Counted from the stretch's first letter, positions 23,470 through 35,671 are shown. The stretch is 64,000 bases of DNA from Gnetum montanum (GCA_015680685.1 MNCI01005808.1:406197-470196), one strand, 5' to 3'. Program-made: numbers and translations. The notes: a model not told the origin generated them from the letters alone.

Positions 23470-25944
23470 TTAACATCACCGTGTGGATCTGAGGTGGCAT
23501 TTGATTTGAAGGGAACTCGAATGGATTTGATGTAGAGCATGAGGATGTTGGATATACAAGACGAGTAGTCGCATTAGGTTGTGGTGGTTTTGCAGGACTA
23601 TTGAGTCAAAAAATGGTTATTTTCTGGATTGATTGTTAGAACCATTTAGCTAGAAAGCTAATTGTAAATTTATAGCCCTCATAGCATTTCATTGCTATGC
23701 ATATGAGGCAATTTCATCTTGCATGGACAGAGCAGTAGGTAACTAGGTTAAGGGTGGAGGGATGTGTGCAGATGGATGTGGAGGATGGTAACGATATGGT
23801 TGCTTCCCTTGAGTAGATGGTGAATGAATTCAATGGTACTCTGGAGGGTAATAGTGATGTTGAAATGTGGCATTACCTACAGAGCTTCATGGAGAAATAG
23901 GTTGCTGAACATAGTACCCATATGGATCTGATTTCCTGTAAGGGTACTATTGTCTTAGTAGTGACATTCCCCATGATTCTGGTTGGTGCCATTGCTAGTA
24001 TTGCTTGTATGGTTGTGGTGGAGCTCCACTTGGATAATAATTTTATTATTGCTGGTGGTACTACTTTGTATTGCCTTAAGGATAAGGTAATCATCTGGGT
24101 TCTTACCTACATGCTAGTCAAGGATTCAACACGTACATCCCAAACTCTTGCAACTGTGACATCATAGGGCAACATTCCTTTGGATATTGATATTGATAGA
24201 TGTCACATCTGGCATCATCATTAGAGTCTATCTCCATAACTTATTCTACTATAGTAGCTTTGCCCTTACCTCTTTGGTAGGCACGTTGAGCTTCTTTCCA
24301 CCTCTTGTGGTCACGATCACTATTCTACTCTTTAGATGCTTCAGAAATCTTTATAGTAGTTTGGAATTTTTCATCCAAAAAGTTTCATGATTTATCAACC
24401 TTTGCTAAAACATCGAAGATAGATTTTTGAATAGGCAAGGTTTTCCTATTCATCACTTCATCAAGTGGTGACTCCTCTAATTCATAGAATTGGACTTCCC
24501 TTTTCCTAATGGAAGGGTCCCTATTATATTCTTTTGTGCTTTTTCTTTTTTGCAACTCACCTTATTCTTTTGCTACCTAGTTTATCAATCTTTGTATATG
24601 ATTATCTCTTAGTTCAAATACTATCCCTTGGGCATAAAATCCAAGAGTTCTTCTAGTTTCTATTTCAAATCCATCTATGATGTGATAGAGTTGTTTCCTT
24701 TGAGAATAACCATGGCTAGGGCATCAATGTAAGAGAGAATAATATCTACCTTTGGTAGCATCCAAGGGTTCATGTGTTTCCTATTTCTAGCCTTGGATTT
24801 GCCTTCTTAGATTGAACACTCTAGAGTACATTTGATATTTGTCATTAAATAGCTCAAGCATTATACTCCATTGATGGATAGATTCTGGCTCTAAGGATTG
24901 GTAATAGCTTTTAACCTCCTTGATGAATGTCCTAGGAAAGAGTTTGAGTTTCTAATAATCATTTTCAATGTTTTGCAAGGCACAGACATCGTGAAAAGCT
25001 TGTAGATGTGTCTATGGATTAGAGTTATATCCCCCCTCAAATCTTGGGATATTATTCATGTCTAAGCACTTAATTTGACTATCTTTCACATGCCTAGTTA
25101 GAGTCTTAACTACCTCTACAATGTTAAGCATGTGTTGAGTTGCCAACAAAGGCTCATCATCATCATTATCTTGTTGTTGCTAATGATGTCTTTGGTTACC
25201 CCTTTGTTCATTTTAAGCTTGGTGATTAGTATTGTTGTCCCTTTGAGAACCTCCATCATGGTTATTCTTTCTATGATGTCTTTCAAAATCAAAAGAATAG
25301 GAAGAATATGATGTAGATGAAGAGGGTGAAGAGGGAGAAGGACTACCACCACCATGGTGTTTACCAACTCCCCTTTGGTTATCACAATCACATTCATCAA
25401 ATTTCTTATTATCTTAATAGTTGCCTGAGCTCCTACATTGATTGCCATCTTTTGCTGAACTTGGAGTGTTAATAGTAGAATGTACATTTAGGTTCACACC
25501 CCCATCATCAGTAACTAGGGGTGGAGAATTTTCATGTTGAGAGCCTTCAACGAAAGGACCCTTATTATCATCTTGGTTTAGTAGGAATAAGGGGCAAGTG
25601 AACCATTTTCCCTTCATAGTCTCATGATGCTGCTCTTGGTGTCGATCTCTCCTACATTGTGTGTCAATGGGATTGTAGTCCCTAGTTTCATAACCATTCA
25701 CAATGTATTCCTCTTTGAAGATCATGGATGCCTAACTTCATAAGAGTTTGAAGCAGCATCATGAGCATAGATCGATCAAGGACATTACAATGTTGCCCTT
25801 CATATCACACCATTGCAATTGCTCATCTTGGTGTAGGATGAAGGTGAAATCAGGCACATACTTATCTGGATGAGTGTATACCACCTTGCACTATTGTGGG
25901 ATTGGTAGTTTGACATCTTCATGGTTGCAAGAAGAAGAAGACAT
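23470..25944 (-). pseudogene. gag of element B
   Basis: Start ATG at 25944 ('MSSSSCNHEDVKLPI'), the same start context as copies C (47284) and E (58971). It continues 'HPDKYVPDFTFILHQDEQ', then 'EEYIVNGYETRDYNPIDTQC' (25710-25640), a low-complexity basic/Ser-rich linker (25400-25150), the capsid-like region (about 25000-24500), and a Tyr/Gln/Pro-rich C-terminal part near 23900. Stops and frame changes throughout. Confidence 0.75.
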
Positions 25945-26047
25945 TTTGCAAATAATTATATGTCGTGTGAGAGTGATGTTAACCTTGGGTTCATCCAATG
26001 ATATTGATAATGTTTACTAATCCTAGATAGCACATGTTTCAAAAAAT

Positions 26048-26071
26048 ATAAGTCCTAGGTAATAGCACCAG
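26048..26071 (-). other. primer-binding site of element B
   Basis: Just inside the 5' LTR the minus strand reads CTGGTGCTATTACCTAGG. Compared with TTGGCACCATTATTAGGG in copy E it looks like a decayed TTGGCGCCGTTGCCGGGG-type site of Athila/Tat elements. Confidence 0.55.
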
Positions 26072-27143
26072 TGATGAGCAGAAAGGTACCCCTATGCCCA
26101 ACCATATAAATGATGAAGCATTCACGCGTGATATGGTCAAATTCCATGGACTTTATAATTTCTGGTACACTAGTCTTCTAGGAAGTGAACCTTACCCCAA
26201 AGGTTGTTTATTATCTTCCTAATTACACTTGTGATGTATAAAGGTATGGTTAAGTGTAATTGAGGCATATGATTTTTATTATTTTATATTTTATGTTCTT
26301 TGGTGCTTAGAGTAGAGAGATGAAATAATTTAACAACTAATCTAATTTAATTTCTTAACTAGTCTCTAACTAATCCTAACATAAGCATATGATCTCACTT
26401 TTTATACACATCCTAAACCCACATATCTACTGCTGGGTTACCAAGTGCTATACTACTAGGCACATCTAGCAATAACACTACTAGGATTACGAAGCAAATA
26501 TGTGTTTATGCTTGAAGCAGTTGTACTTATGTACTTAATCTATTTAACTTAATTAATTAACTAATCACTTAAAGTCTAATTTATCTTAATTAATTACACA
26601 TTTCATGAAAATAATAAATGGCATAAATAAATCATTAATCTATTCTAATTTCTACAAGGTTTGATCAAAAGGCTTGCCTTTGTTGTCATACACAATGGTG
26701 TGGTTCAGGTACAACAATGCTTGAATAAAGATCTGTACAGTTTCTAACTCCTATTGCAGGCACTTAGAGAAATATTCTAACTTTCAAATGGACAAATTGC
26801 AAGACCTTTGCTACTAATATGACTTGAATTCCCATAAACATAGTTGGGAGCTTGTATTTATAGTTTTTACTATAGGACTACGTCAATGAGGCCCCGTAGA
26901 TGTAGCAAATGCTACGTTGATGAGGCACCATTGACAGGGTTTGCTACGTCAACATAACCCCATTGATGGGGTTTGCTACATTGATGTGGTCCTATTGACA
27001 AGGTTTGCTATGTTGACAAGGCCCCATTTATGGGGTTTGCTACGTTGACGTGGCCTTGTTGATAGGTTTGCTATGTTGACACGGCCCTGTCAATGAGGCC
27101 ACATCAATGAGGGTCCATCAATGTGACACTTTGACATTCATCA
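26072..27143 (-). mobile_element. 5' LTR of element B
   Basis: On the plus strand it runs TGATGAGCAGAAAGG ... TTGACATTCATCA, 1072 bp. The minus-strand TATA box matches that of the 3' LTR (GTATTTATAGTTTTT on the plus strand, near 26855). U3 contains six 32-bp repeats; the 3' LTR has about four fewer, which accounts for the 126-bp length difference. Confidence 0.85.
26911..27101 (-). repeat. U3 tandem array, six units of about 32 bp
   Basis: Units begin at 26911, 26943, 26975, 27008, 27040 and 27070, each starting GCTA(C/T)(G/A)T(T/C)(G/A)A and containing a CCCCATTGATGGGGTTT-like core that is itself a small inverted repeat (CCCC...GGGG). Repeated U3 blocks of this kind usually carry enhancer activity in LTRs; that role is inferred. 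Confidence 0.9.
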
Positions 27144-27148
27144 CTTAG
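27144..27148. repeat. right target-site duplication of element B
   Basis: CTTAG, identical to 13672-13676. Confidence 0.9.
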
Positions 27149-28350
27149 TATTGTAAATCATTATTCCTCTTTCAAAGAAGTCCAACCAATATTTTAGTGT
27201 AACTAGATCCTAAGTGATCATCACTTATTTTTTATCTATACAAATGATAAAAATTGCCTTATTAGCGACATAGCTCTTTATTAGGCCAACACCCTATGCT
27301 ACACAAGGGTAGGGTTGCTTTAAGCCTAAAGCAGATAAAATTCTTGTCCTATCAAATCTTCTAAAATACTTGACTCCCACACCTTCAAAAAGCTACTTTT
27401 GGGCACTTAGTGCATCACTAGTGGACCTCACCACATACTCCTTTGCATCTCCCATGACATCAATGAATTTGGCATCATCAATATTTATTTAACCTGTAAA
27501 TCGACATTAGCTTCTAACAAAAAAATTTTCCTATTTAAATAAAATAAAAAAGATATAAAAAATAGCTTTTAAGATTTTTTCTCACCTTTAGATCCTAGGA
27601 TAATCCTTTACCTCTTTGATCATTCTACTTGCTCTTCTCAGACTTCATTTCATAATGGATGAAGCCATCCATTGTTTTTATATTCTCTTCATAACCTATG
27701 TATCCTTAAGCTTTTATATTGCACATAGAATTGAGACATCACCTAAGGTTTGCAACTTTGATGTTGTGATAAGTTGCATAGTAGATTCTAGAGGAATGCC
27801 ATGTAATTAGGGCTTTGGATGTCTGGGTCATAAAACCTATACCATAAATTCAAAGTTAGTTTCTTTAGGCAATAAAGGCAAACTTTCCTTTAACTTTAAA
27901 TCTTTTCCAACTCACCTTTCAATAAAAATTTGCATGATTGGTGGGTTAGACATATCTTTGGTTATCATATTTCTAGTAGTAATGTGCTATTAGCACTAAA
28001 TTACCAATATTCCTTATGCCTCTATAGTTTTTCCATATGATTTCTGTGTACCAGGAAATTTTTGATCAGCGCTTCAATATCTAACCATAGCTCATAGATA
28101 ATCTCTATAAGCTTTGCAAAGAATCCAAGAAGGATTGTCTCCAAATCCTATGGAACCCCTTCTTCTCCTAGGCTTGTTCAAATTACTACATGGAATTAAG
28201 TGGTGTAGAATTTTAGTAATTCTTCAGCCCTTTTTCTCACCTATAGCTTTGGTTAGATTAAAGTATTATCTTCAAACAATGGCCTAGTCATTATTAGATC
28301 AACCTACCTTCGCTTATTCTCCAAAATACTTCTTTCATCCATAAGAAAGA
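27149..28350 (-). pseudogene. antisense non-pol ORF inside T, upstream part
   Basis: Minus-strand segment with the longest readable part at about 27480-27150: 'DAKFIDVMGDAKEYVVRSTS', 'GVGVKYFRRFDRTRILSALG', 'VGLIKSYVANKAIFI', then 'LDFFERGIMIYNT' ending at the B insertion point. Further upstream (28300-27550) short open pieces carry stops. It continues in frame at 13671 (see 11459-13671). Family not recognised; no pol motif. Confidence 0.5.
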
Positions 28351-28439
28351 AGTACATTGGCTCAATAACAAGTAATCTTGGTGCTACAAAATCCTTGCAA
28401 GAATAAACTGTATTACATCAAAAGCATGGCAAAAGACAT

Positions 28440-28770
28440 TAAAACTCTTTGCGTTAAAACTTTTCATGCTTCACATTATTTCTTCTTGATGCTTCTATGT
28501 GGTGCATCGAGTTTAATTTTTGACATCACCTACCCTATGGTGTTTGGCAAAAACTTCTAAGTAAAAAATCTATGTTTTGACATTTCACTTTGAAATAATC
28601 TATGCAATGCATTGAAATTTAAGTATGTTTGGAAAAAATAGCTTTGATGTCATATGTCATTTCTTTTGATGCAAGACGTCATACACTTTTGACATAGCAT
28701 TAATATTGACTTTCGATGTTTCATGTCAAAAATCAATTTTGATGCATGACATCACCAACACTTAGCATTT
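28440..28770. repeat. GATGT/ACATC-rich mini-repeat region
   Basis: Repeated TTTTGATG(T/C) and GACATCA words, e.g. AGCTTTGATGTCATATGTC and CTTTTGATGCAAGACGTC, alternate on both strands about every 20-35 bp, as in the T LTRs (5500-5960; 34260-34740). It may be an LTR piece of a T-related element. Confidence 0.45.
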
Positions 28771-30090
28771 GGTAAACATGCTTTCTTTGTACTACATTAA
28801 AATCTTGCATGGAGTTCATCTTGTGTCGTGTTCTTTATGGTTAAAAAAACCCCTCAAAAATCACATTTTCTCACGATTTCATGAAAATGATTATGAGTTC
28901 ATTCATGAAAATATTGATGTAGCTACAATTTTACCTTCTTTATCTAATGCATTTGTTAGATTTATCTTAAAATTACATGAAAAGTCAAAATTTTTTACCC
29001 TAGCTATGTTGCTATGAACAACTCTTTAGTAGTGATGTTAAATTCTTAACACAACAAATTTCACTCTAAAATTTGCATAAAGCCCTAGATTTTGATGCAT
29101 CTCTAGTTTATTGGAAAAGTAGACTAGGAAATCAATGCATGCATTCAATTTCTAGTCACAGATCTAAGAAAATATTCAAAATGTAAAAAACCTAAGTAAC
29201 ATTCCATGGTTCTTGATCCCCATCATAAAATTGAACTAAAACATTGGACTCTTAGCTTAAATCTATTCTAAACTACTAAAAAACATCAAATTCAAGCTCT
29301 AACATCTAATGCCTAGCTAATCTTTCAGAATCTTGGCACATTCTAAAACTTCCATTATAGTAATGCTAGAGTGACAGTAAAATCAGATAAGACTTCTTAA
29401 CTAGCATTTGGGTAACTTAGATCTAAGCTCTAGGAGGGAGTAAGTAGAGCTGAGGTAATTCCCTAATACTACTAGATCCATCTTTGGTGCCCTATTCACC
29501 ATTGTTATTGCCACTTACCATCTTTTTTGGGATTTTTTGTTGTACTATCACTTTCTAAAAGCTTCTGCATTGATTTTCAATAGTGCTTGATGCAAATGAA
29601 AGCTTCTGTACTTACCTTTTTTCCTTAACAATATTTTATACTGTAAAAATGACATGTGCTTCTAGACTTTTGATGTTTGCTTTACTTTTGACATTTTGTT
29701 CTTATTTTTGGTGTTTTCTCTTCTCTTAATAGTAAATCTGACCCCTTGATTTTGGCCCAAGTGGACATGACTACCTATCCAAAGTCTCTGCTTCAACCTT
29801 TAATCTTGAGTAACCTTACAAGTTAGGTACATGGGACTCTAGATCCTTCTTTTCTTGACTTAGTGTAAAACTCAATTTTTCTCATGTTCTCTTTAGATAT
29901 TACTAAAGATGAGCTTATACCTCAATCTAATCTCTATTTTCTAGATTGAGAGCCCCTCTTAACTAATGATCAACTGATCAATCTTCTCATGCTAAGTTGC
30001 AAAAGTAAACAAAAGACCCTTTAGCTTACTACCCTTCTTTCTTTAGGCCTTTGGATTTCTATTCTAGCAACCTTATAGAACCATTCAATT
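28771..30090. other. spacer, right flank of the inserted block in T
   Basis: Mostly AT-rich without a clear protein match. From about 29720 weak plus-strand reading ('ILAQVDMTTYPKSLLQPLI') suggests the stretch of T pol before RT. The exact right edge of the block inserted into T is not visible. Confidence 0.35.
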
Positions 30091-30129
30091 TCTTTTACTT
30101 AGGGATATAGTGATATGCCTTGTTTACAT

Positions 30130-31250
30130 CTAAAGCTTCTTTAGCATAATATCATCTTGGAGGAAGGTTCCAAGCCTCTCAAACATAAGGTTATGAAAGT
30201 TCATCCCATCATAGCTCTTATTATAAAAGAGATAATAAAAATTTTTAATGCTGGACACATCTATCATATTGACTATTACAATTAGGTTTCTAACATGGTT
30301 GTAGCTCCTAAGAAGAATGGTGGGATTCATATCTGCATTAAATTTAGAGATATTAATAAGATCACTCTTAAGGATAATTTTCCTTTTTCTAATAGAGATT
30401 CCTTTATGAATGGTTTTTCTAGTTATAATCAAATTTAGATAAATCTGGAGCATCGGTACTATACCATATTTATGACTTCTTGAGGAACATTTTGTTTTAC
30501 CAAAATTTCCTTTGGTCTTGAAAATATTGGAGCTACCTACCAACAACTCATGACCTTCATCTTTAATGACATCATGTTTAATATAGTTAATGATTACATT
30601 GAGAACTTGACCATTAAGTCTACCTTAGCTACTAATCATGCTCTTGACTTAGATCAAGTTATAGCTTACTATGATAAGTTTAACCTATGTCTTAATCCTA
30701 ATAAGTGTATTTTCGGGGTCATCATAGGCAAAATGTTGGGTTACCTTATCTCTCAAGATGATATAGCTATTGATCCTAATAAAGTCAAAGCTATCCTAGA
30801 TCTCACACCTCCTAAGGACATTCGGGGTATACATGTCCTACAAGATCATCTTAAATAAATCCATTGTTTCATTTCCAATCTTATTGATTGTCTTCATCCT
30901 TTAACTCAGTTTCTTCATAAATCTACTTTCTTCATCTGGAATGAGGAGTGCCAAAAGGCCTTTGATTTTATCAAAGAAGCCTTAACTACGTTTCCTATTC
31001 TTCATCCTCCACAATTTCATCAATCTTTTATCTTTATCTTTCTACGTATAACCATTCCATCTCTATCATGCTCTCTCAATGATGAGAAGATGAAGTTGAT
31101 GTTCCTATATGCTACATATGTCACCACTTTTTAGATTGTGAGACTAGATATTCTAATATTCAAAAATCTCTCTTAAGTCTAGTCTTTGGTCTCAAAAAGT
31201 AAAGGCACTCACATTTACATGCTAAGGTATTTATCATATGAAAAGATAAT
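30130..31250 (+). pseudogene. reverse transcriptase of element T
   Basis: Plus-strand reading with stops: 'VMKVHPIIALIIKEI', 'NMVVAPKKNGGIHICIKF' (30294-30347), 'RDINKITLKDNFPF', then 'ISFGLENIGATYQQLMTFIF'. The YVDD active site reads YIEN (within 'NDYIENLTIKST', about 30589), so both catalytic aspartates are gone. The thumb follows in 30640-30850 ('NPNKCIFGVIIGKMLGYLIS') and the connection to about 31130 ('ECQKAFDFIKEALTTFPIL'). Its start is about 20 kb from the T protease because of nested insertions. Confidence 0.8.
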
Positions 31251-31950
31251 ATTCTTAAGGTTATGACTAATAATCCTTTTGATGACCATCACTTAGCTCG
31301 ATGGAAGACTTTCTTTATAGAGCTTGATATTTCTTTCTTGTCTTAGTACTTGATCAAAGGTCAAGCTATAGTTGATCTTATCTCTTCATCTAAAACAACT
31401 AATGTTGCCCATAGTTTACAACTTGATATAGGAGATTCAAATGTGGTCCTTCATTTTAATGGAGCATAGATGTCCCTTGGATCTAGTGCAATTTTTGTTC
31501 TTATTTTTTTTTACTAAATAAGTTCTTTATCAAGCTTACAAACTTAATTTCCCTTGTACTAACAATGTTGCTAAATATGAGGTCTTCGTAAATGGTCTCT
31601 TGCTTACTTTGTAAAACTAATTCAAAACTATGACTATTTACGGTGACTCATAGCTCATCATAAATTAAGTTAATGGAGACTATGATTGTGAGGCTCCTCA
31701 CTTATTTTTTTACCTCTAAATGGATAAGGAACTTATCTATTCCCTCTTTGCTCATACTTTGAGCCATATCCCTCATTCTAAGAACATGCTATTTAATGCA
31801 CTAGTAACTCTAGTCATTTATAATTATCTTGGTGCTATGCAAGATTAACTCATCTAATTTGTTTGCTTGACATAGATCACATAATTTTTTGATACATTAG
31901 TAAGCACTATTAATGTTGATAAAGAAAATCAACAATATGCTAATCTCCTT
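31250..31950 (+). pseudogene. RNase H region of element T
   Basis: Readable parts: 'DDHHLARWKTFFIELDISFL' and 'YLIKGQAIVDLISSS' (31280-31390; compare KGQALADFLA in Tat pol), then 'VLHFNGA' followed by 'MSLGSSAIFVLI' (about 31450-31506), the start of the second RNase H domain typical of Tat elements (WTLYFDGASN...). Many stops. Confidence 0.6.
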
Positions 31951-33060
31951 TACAACATTTCAACTAGGGAAAATTGTAGTCATCTTACACCTACTTAAAA
32001 GGATGCCTTTTGTAAATGTAGTTGTTGTTTTCAATTAGGAAATCCTAATATCCTTTTTCAAGTTTCTTTTACGGGTGTTTTTCTACATTGTCCTAGTCCT
32101 GTAGAGTCTAAGATAGTTGTTGGTTAGGGTCACTCAAAATTTTTTTGTGGATACTTAGATTCATGCTTTCTAGTTGCTTGCATAATTTCTTTAGGCTATT
32201 GTGTCCAACCTTAGCCAAAGATGCTTATCACCTGGTTAAAACATGTGATTCTTTCCAATTGCATAGTTCTCTTATTCTTATGCCTCCATAAGAGCTCAAC
32301 ATGTTGAAAATCACATGGTCCTTTCGACAATAAGGTTTAAATCTAATTGGTGTCATAAATCCTCCTTTCTATGCTAGACATCAATTTATGCTAACTACTA
32401 TATAATATTTCACTAAGTGAATAGAAGCCATCCCTTTATGCTTCCATCAAATCCCATGTTATCTATTGTTTCTTCCTTGATTACATCATAGCTTGCTTCA
32501 GTGTACCTATCTAAATTGTAACTGATAATGAACCTTAGTTCAAAAGTATGGAGGTAGTAGATTTTTGTTCTATGTACCACATCACCCAATCTTTCTCTTC
32601 ACCTTATTACCCTCAGTCTAATGGACAAGTTGAGTCTACTAATAAAACTCTCTCATACACTTTCTTCATATCATGGTTGATAAAACCTAATGTAATTAGT
32701 ACTTAAAGCTATCTCATGCCCTTTGGGTTCATTGTACCACCTTTCATATAGCCACTAATCATACTCCATACTTCTTAACCTATAGTTCTACGGTGATCTT
32801 TCTAGTTAAGCTTCAAATCCCATCCCTCCATATTTCTCTACATTATTAGTATTTAGATTAGCATAAGAGTAGTATGTAATGCGTTGAGTTGGACCTTCTT
32901 GAATAACATTGCTAAGCTACCCTTTATCATCTACATGAATATTAAGTATATATTCAGCACCATCACAACACACACATTTAGGTTAGAGAAATCCATGAAG
33001 GTGATCTAGTACTACATTTTTAAACTCCAAAGATACATAGTTCTCTTCCAATGGTTAGGA
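31950..33060 (+). pseudogene. integrase of element T
   Basis: Zinc-site region near 32170-32260 ('LGYCVQP', then 'KMLITWLKHVILSN' or, in the next frame, 'DAYHLVKTCDSF'). Core: 'KWIEAIPL'-type segment at about 32415-32435, here with a stop in place of Trp; 'VTDNEP' near 32518-32533 with the second catalytic Asp (usual TDNGxxF, Gly changed to Glu); 'YYPQSNGQVESTNKTL' (32602-32650) with the catalytic Glu. The tail at about 33000 has 'GDLVLHF'. Stops throughout. Confidence 0.7.
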
Positions 33061-33430
33061 TGCCTTCCTAGTAATTTAGTCTCTATAGAATGGTGCCTAT
33101 ATCTTATCTGATATGGAAGGGAATTAGTTTCTAGATCCCATCAACAAGATCTTTCTTAAGGGCTACTACTTGTAGCCAAGATATAGCACTAAACTTGCTA
33201 CCTAACTAAGCTTGAATGAGTGTTCTCCTAGTAGCAGCTTGTTATCTACTACATTGGGATAATAGGTTTATTCTAAACTCTATTTTTCTTAGATTTTCTT
33301 TTGATAGCATATTATTAAGTGAAATAGGGATGGGTTACTTCATCATGTATATGACATCCTTTTTAATCATATAGTTTGTAGGATTTATTTATGCTTCACT
33401 TCTATGGCATAGTACTATCCTCGTGATAGG
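33061..33430 (+). other. 3' non-coding region of element T, proximal part
   Basis: No coding match; lies between the integrase tail and the imperfect repeats. Confidence 0.4.
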
Positions 33431-33439
33431 TATATGAAC

Positions 33440-34040
33440 AATATTCTCTTTTCTTTCCCTTCTTTTTTTGCTCTTTACTTTCATATGCTATCATTTCTAC
33501 TCTCCCTATACTATATTTCTTTCTTCTTATTCTTATCTCCTTTTCTCATCTATTTCTATTCTTTTCTATATTCAACATTAGTGAGGGTAAATAAGTGTCT
33601 CTTCCCCACTACAATGAGAGAGTATTAAGTGTAGAGTAATGTAAGGAGTATGAAATCTACCTATGAGTGAGGTAAGAGAGAGGTCGACTCTAGAGATTTA
33701 GACATGTCCTACTTTTGTGACAAAACACCCCATACTTGGTGTATTGGTGATGTCTCTAACATGCTTCCCTACTTTTTATTGCTTTTTTTCTTTATTTTCC
33801 ACTAGCTCCCTTTATTTTTCTATCCATTTCTCTTTTATATACTCTGCATTATAAAGGCCTAAAAAGTGTCTCTACCTTATTTAAGTGAGGGTGTGATTCG
33901 GAGAATTAAGTAGGTTAGGAAGTGCTTTATTCATATTTCTATGTGCTTCCTAGGATCTAGCCCTACCTCAATTTTGTGATATAGCATTCCACCATACATG
34001 TATTGGCGATATCGTAGAATTTCTTCCTTATTTTTTCCAC
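33440..34040 (+). repeat. imperfect tandem duplication, unit about 270 bp
   Basis: Two pyrimidine-rich-then-coding-like units. Landmarks recur about 265-275 bases apart: AAGTGTCTCT (33593 and 33857), GTCCTACTTTTGTGACAAAA (about 33706) versus CCTACCTCAATTTTGTGATA, and CATACTTGGTGTATTGGTGA (33732) versus CATACATGTATTGGCGATAT (33994). Tandem repeats between integrase and 3' LTR are common in Tat elements. Confidence 0.65.
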
Positions 34041-34120
34041 TTCATTGAATCCTCTTGTAGGTGCTTATCAGCTTGTGTCTTTTCTTGATGAATTCATCTT
34101 TAGCTTTTTAGCAGTATCCA

Positions 34121-34134
34121 TCAAGAGGGGGCAA
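34121..34134 (+). other. polypurine tract of element T
   Basis: TCAAGAGGGGGCAA immediately before the TGTTGT start of the 3' LTR. Confidence 0.75.
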
Positions 34135-35666
34135 TGTTGTACCCATATTGGATCCTTTAGCTTGAGTCGGAGACTTGGATACACTTTATGGATTTTCAAC
34201 ACTTGAAGTCATCTTTAGCTTACCAGAAATGACATTTTGCATCATTGATTGCATTGTTTCAACTCCACTCTCAATTTCAATGTTTGAAATTAGTTCTAAT
34301 GTTGATTTTGATTGTACTTTAGCTATGATGTGTAGCATCAAAATTTAGTTTTGGTACCCCATGTTAGCTTTTTGATGTCCCATATTGATCTCATCTTTGA
34401 TGTCTCACATCAGATCTTTAAATAGATTTTCAATGTCATGCATTAAACTTTCAATGTTTGACATCACTTTTTGTAGCTTTGACATTTGGCATCGAATTTA
34501 ATTTCAAAGTCATACCTTAGATTTTTAATGTGGAGCATCGATTTCATCTTTGATATTCAACATTAACTTTTATCATAAAATTTTTAAATTCCACATCATA
34601 GTAGTTTTGATGTCATACATTAGATCTTTTAACATCTTACATGAACTTGCTTTTGATGTTTAACATCAAATTTCTTCTTTAACTTTCTACATCCTACATC
34701 ACACTTTCAATGTTTGACTTTAAATCTTTCCATCTTGTGTCATTTCTCCTATGTAGAACCTTTTGGAAGCTTTCACAAGATTCTATAAACCCCACTATAT
34801 CATTCTTGTGCAATCTATGAGCATTCATGGCCCATATATAGGAGAATTCCCCTTAAAGGTAAGGGGTTGGCATCTATAATCATTTGGCTAGCACTTCAAC
34901 ATTTTAGATAGAGCTTTCAATGCTTTACTTTCAAGAGATCTATTGTTTATTTTAACTCTTTTTTTCTTTTCTCTCTCTTCCCTATTGACATATTGTATCC
35001 TGTTTGTGCTTTCTTCTTGACATGTAAAAATTCACTAAGAATTAGATCAACACAATGATGTGGTCTCCTTTTTGCAATCATTAACTACTAGATTTGCTTT
35101 TATTCTTGTTGTATTTGCATCAGTGCACTCATTGGAGCAAGAAAGAGATAACACAGCTCCTTGTTAGACACCTCTAATCTTTGGTACATCTCTAGGAACA
35201 TACTTTTGTAGGTTCCTTTGTCTTTTCTTGTCAATTAGGGTTTTCTATTTTGGGGTCTTTTGTCTCTAGTTTTGCCTAGATCTACTTCAAATATGTTTTA
35301 TTTACATTTTCCTTCCTAGTTTACATGCATCCATTGATAGATCTATTTTCTCTCTATTCTATTTCAAATGTTTTGATTACCAATCATGCTTATGTATTAT
35401 ACTACATTTTCCCTATGATTAGATGTTATTTATAGGGTATTTTACATGTGTGTAATCCTTTTCTACTTGCTACCTACTAACATTGGCAAAACATCTAACT
35501 CGAATTGTTGGATTTATCCTTTGATCCCCAAGTCCTCTTTCGATTTGAGGAAGATTTTCTAAAAGGTTAATTTTTTCCTAGACCATTTGGTGACTGTAAA
35601 TTGTCTGGCTCAATTTCATGTAGATTGTGTTAGTTTCTACTTGTTACAACAATTCCTATCATAACA
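34135..35666 (+). mobile_element. 3' LTR of element T
   Basis: TGTTGTACCC ... CATAACA, 1532 bp, the partner of 5360-6895. It holds the same GATGTC/ACATC mini-repeats (34260-34740). CTTAG at 35667-35671 is the right target duplication. Confidence 0.85.
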
Positions 35667-35671
35667 CTTAG

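Larger units (their letters stand above)
13677..27143 (-). mobile_element. complete element B (Athila/Tat-type Ty3/gypsy, TGATGAG family)
   Basis: A 13,467-bp minus-strand retrotransposon: 5' LTR 27143-26072, primer site, gag, protease, RT, RNase H, integrase, a long spacer, an extra ORF, and 3' LTR 14622-13677. A perfect 5-bp target duplication (CTTAG) proves both ends. The LTRs differ about once per 10-15 bases in the first 250 bp by eye, plus a repeat-number difference in U3. All pol domains carry stops, and the RT site reads LING instead of FMDD, so this copy is dead. It inserted into the antisense ORF inside T. Confidence 0.9.

Noticed and set aside
25116-25487. 123-codon minus-strand open reading
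   Set aside because: Out-of-frame shadow of the low-complexity gag linker of B; the gag frame is recognisable next to it.
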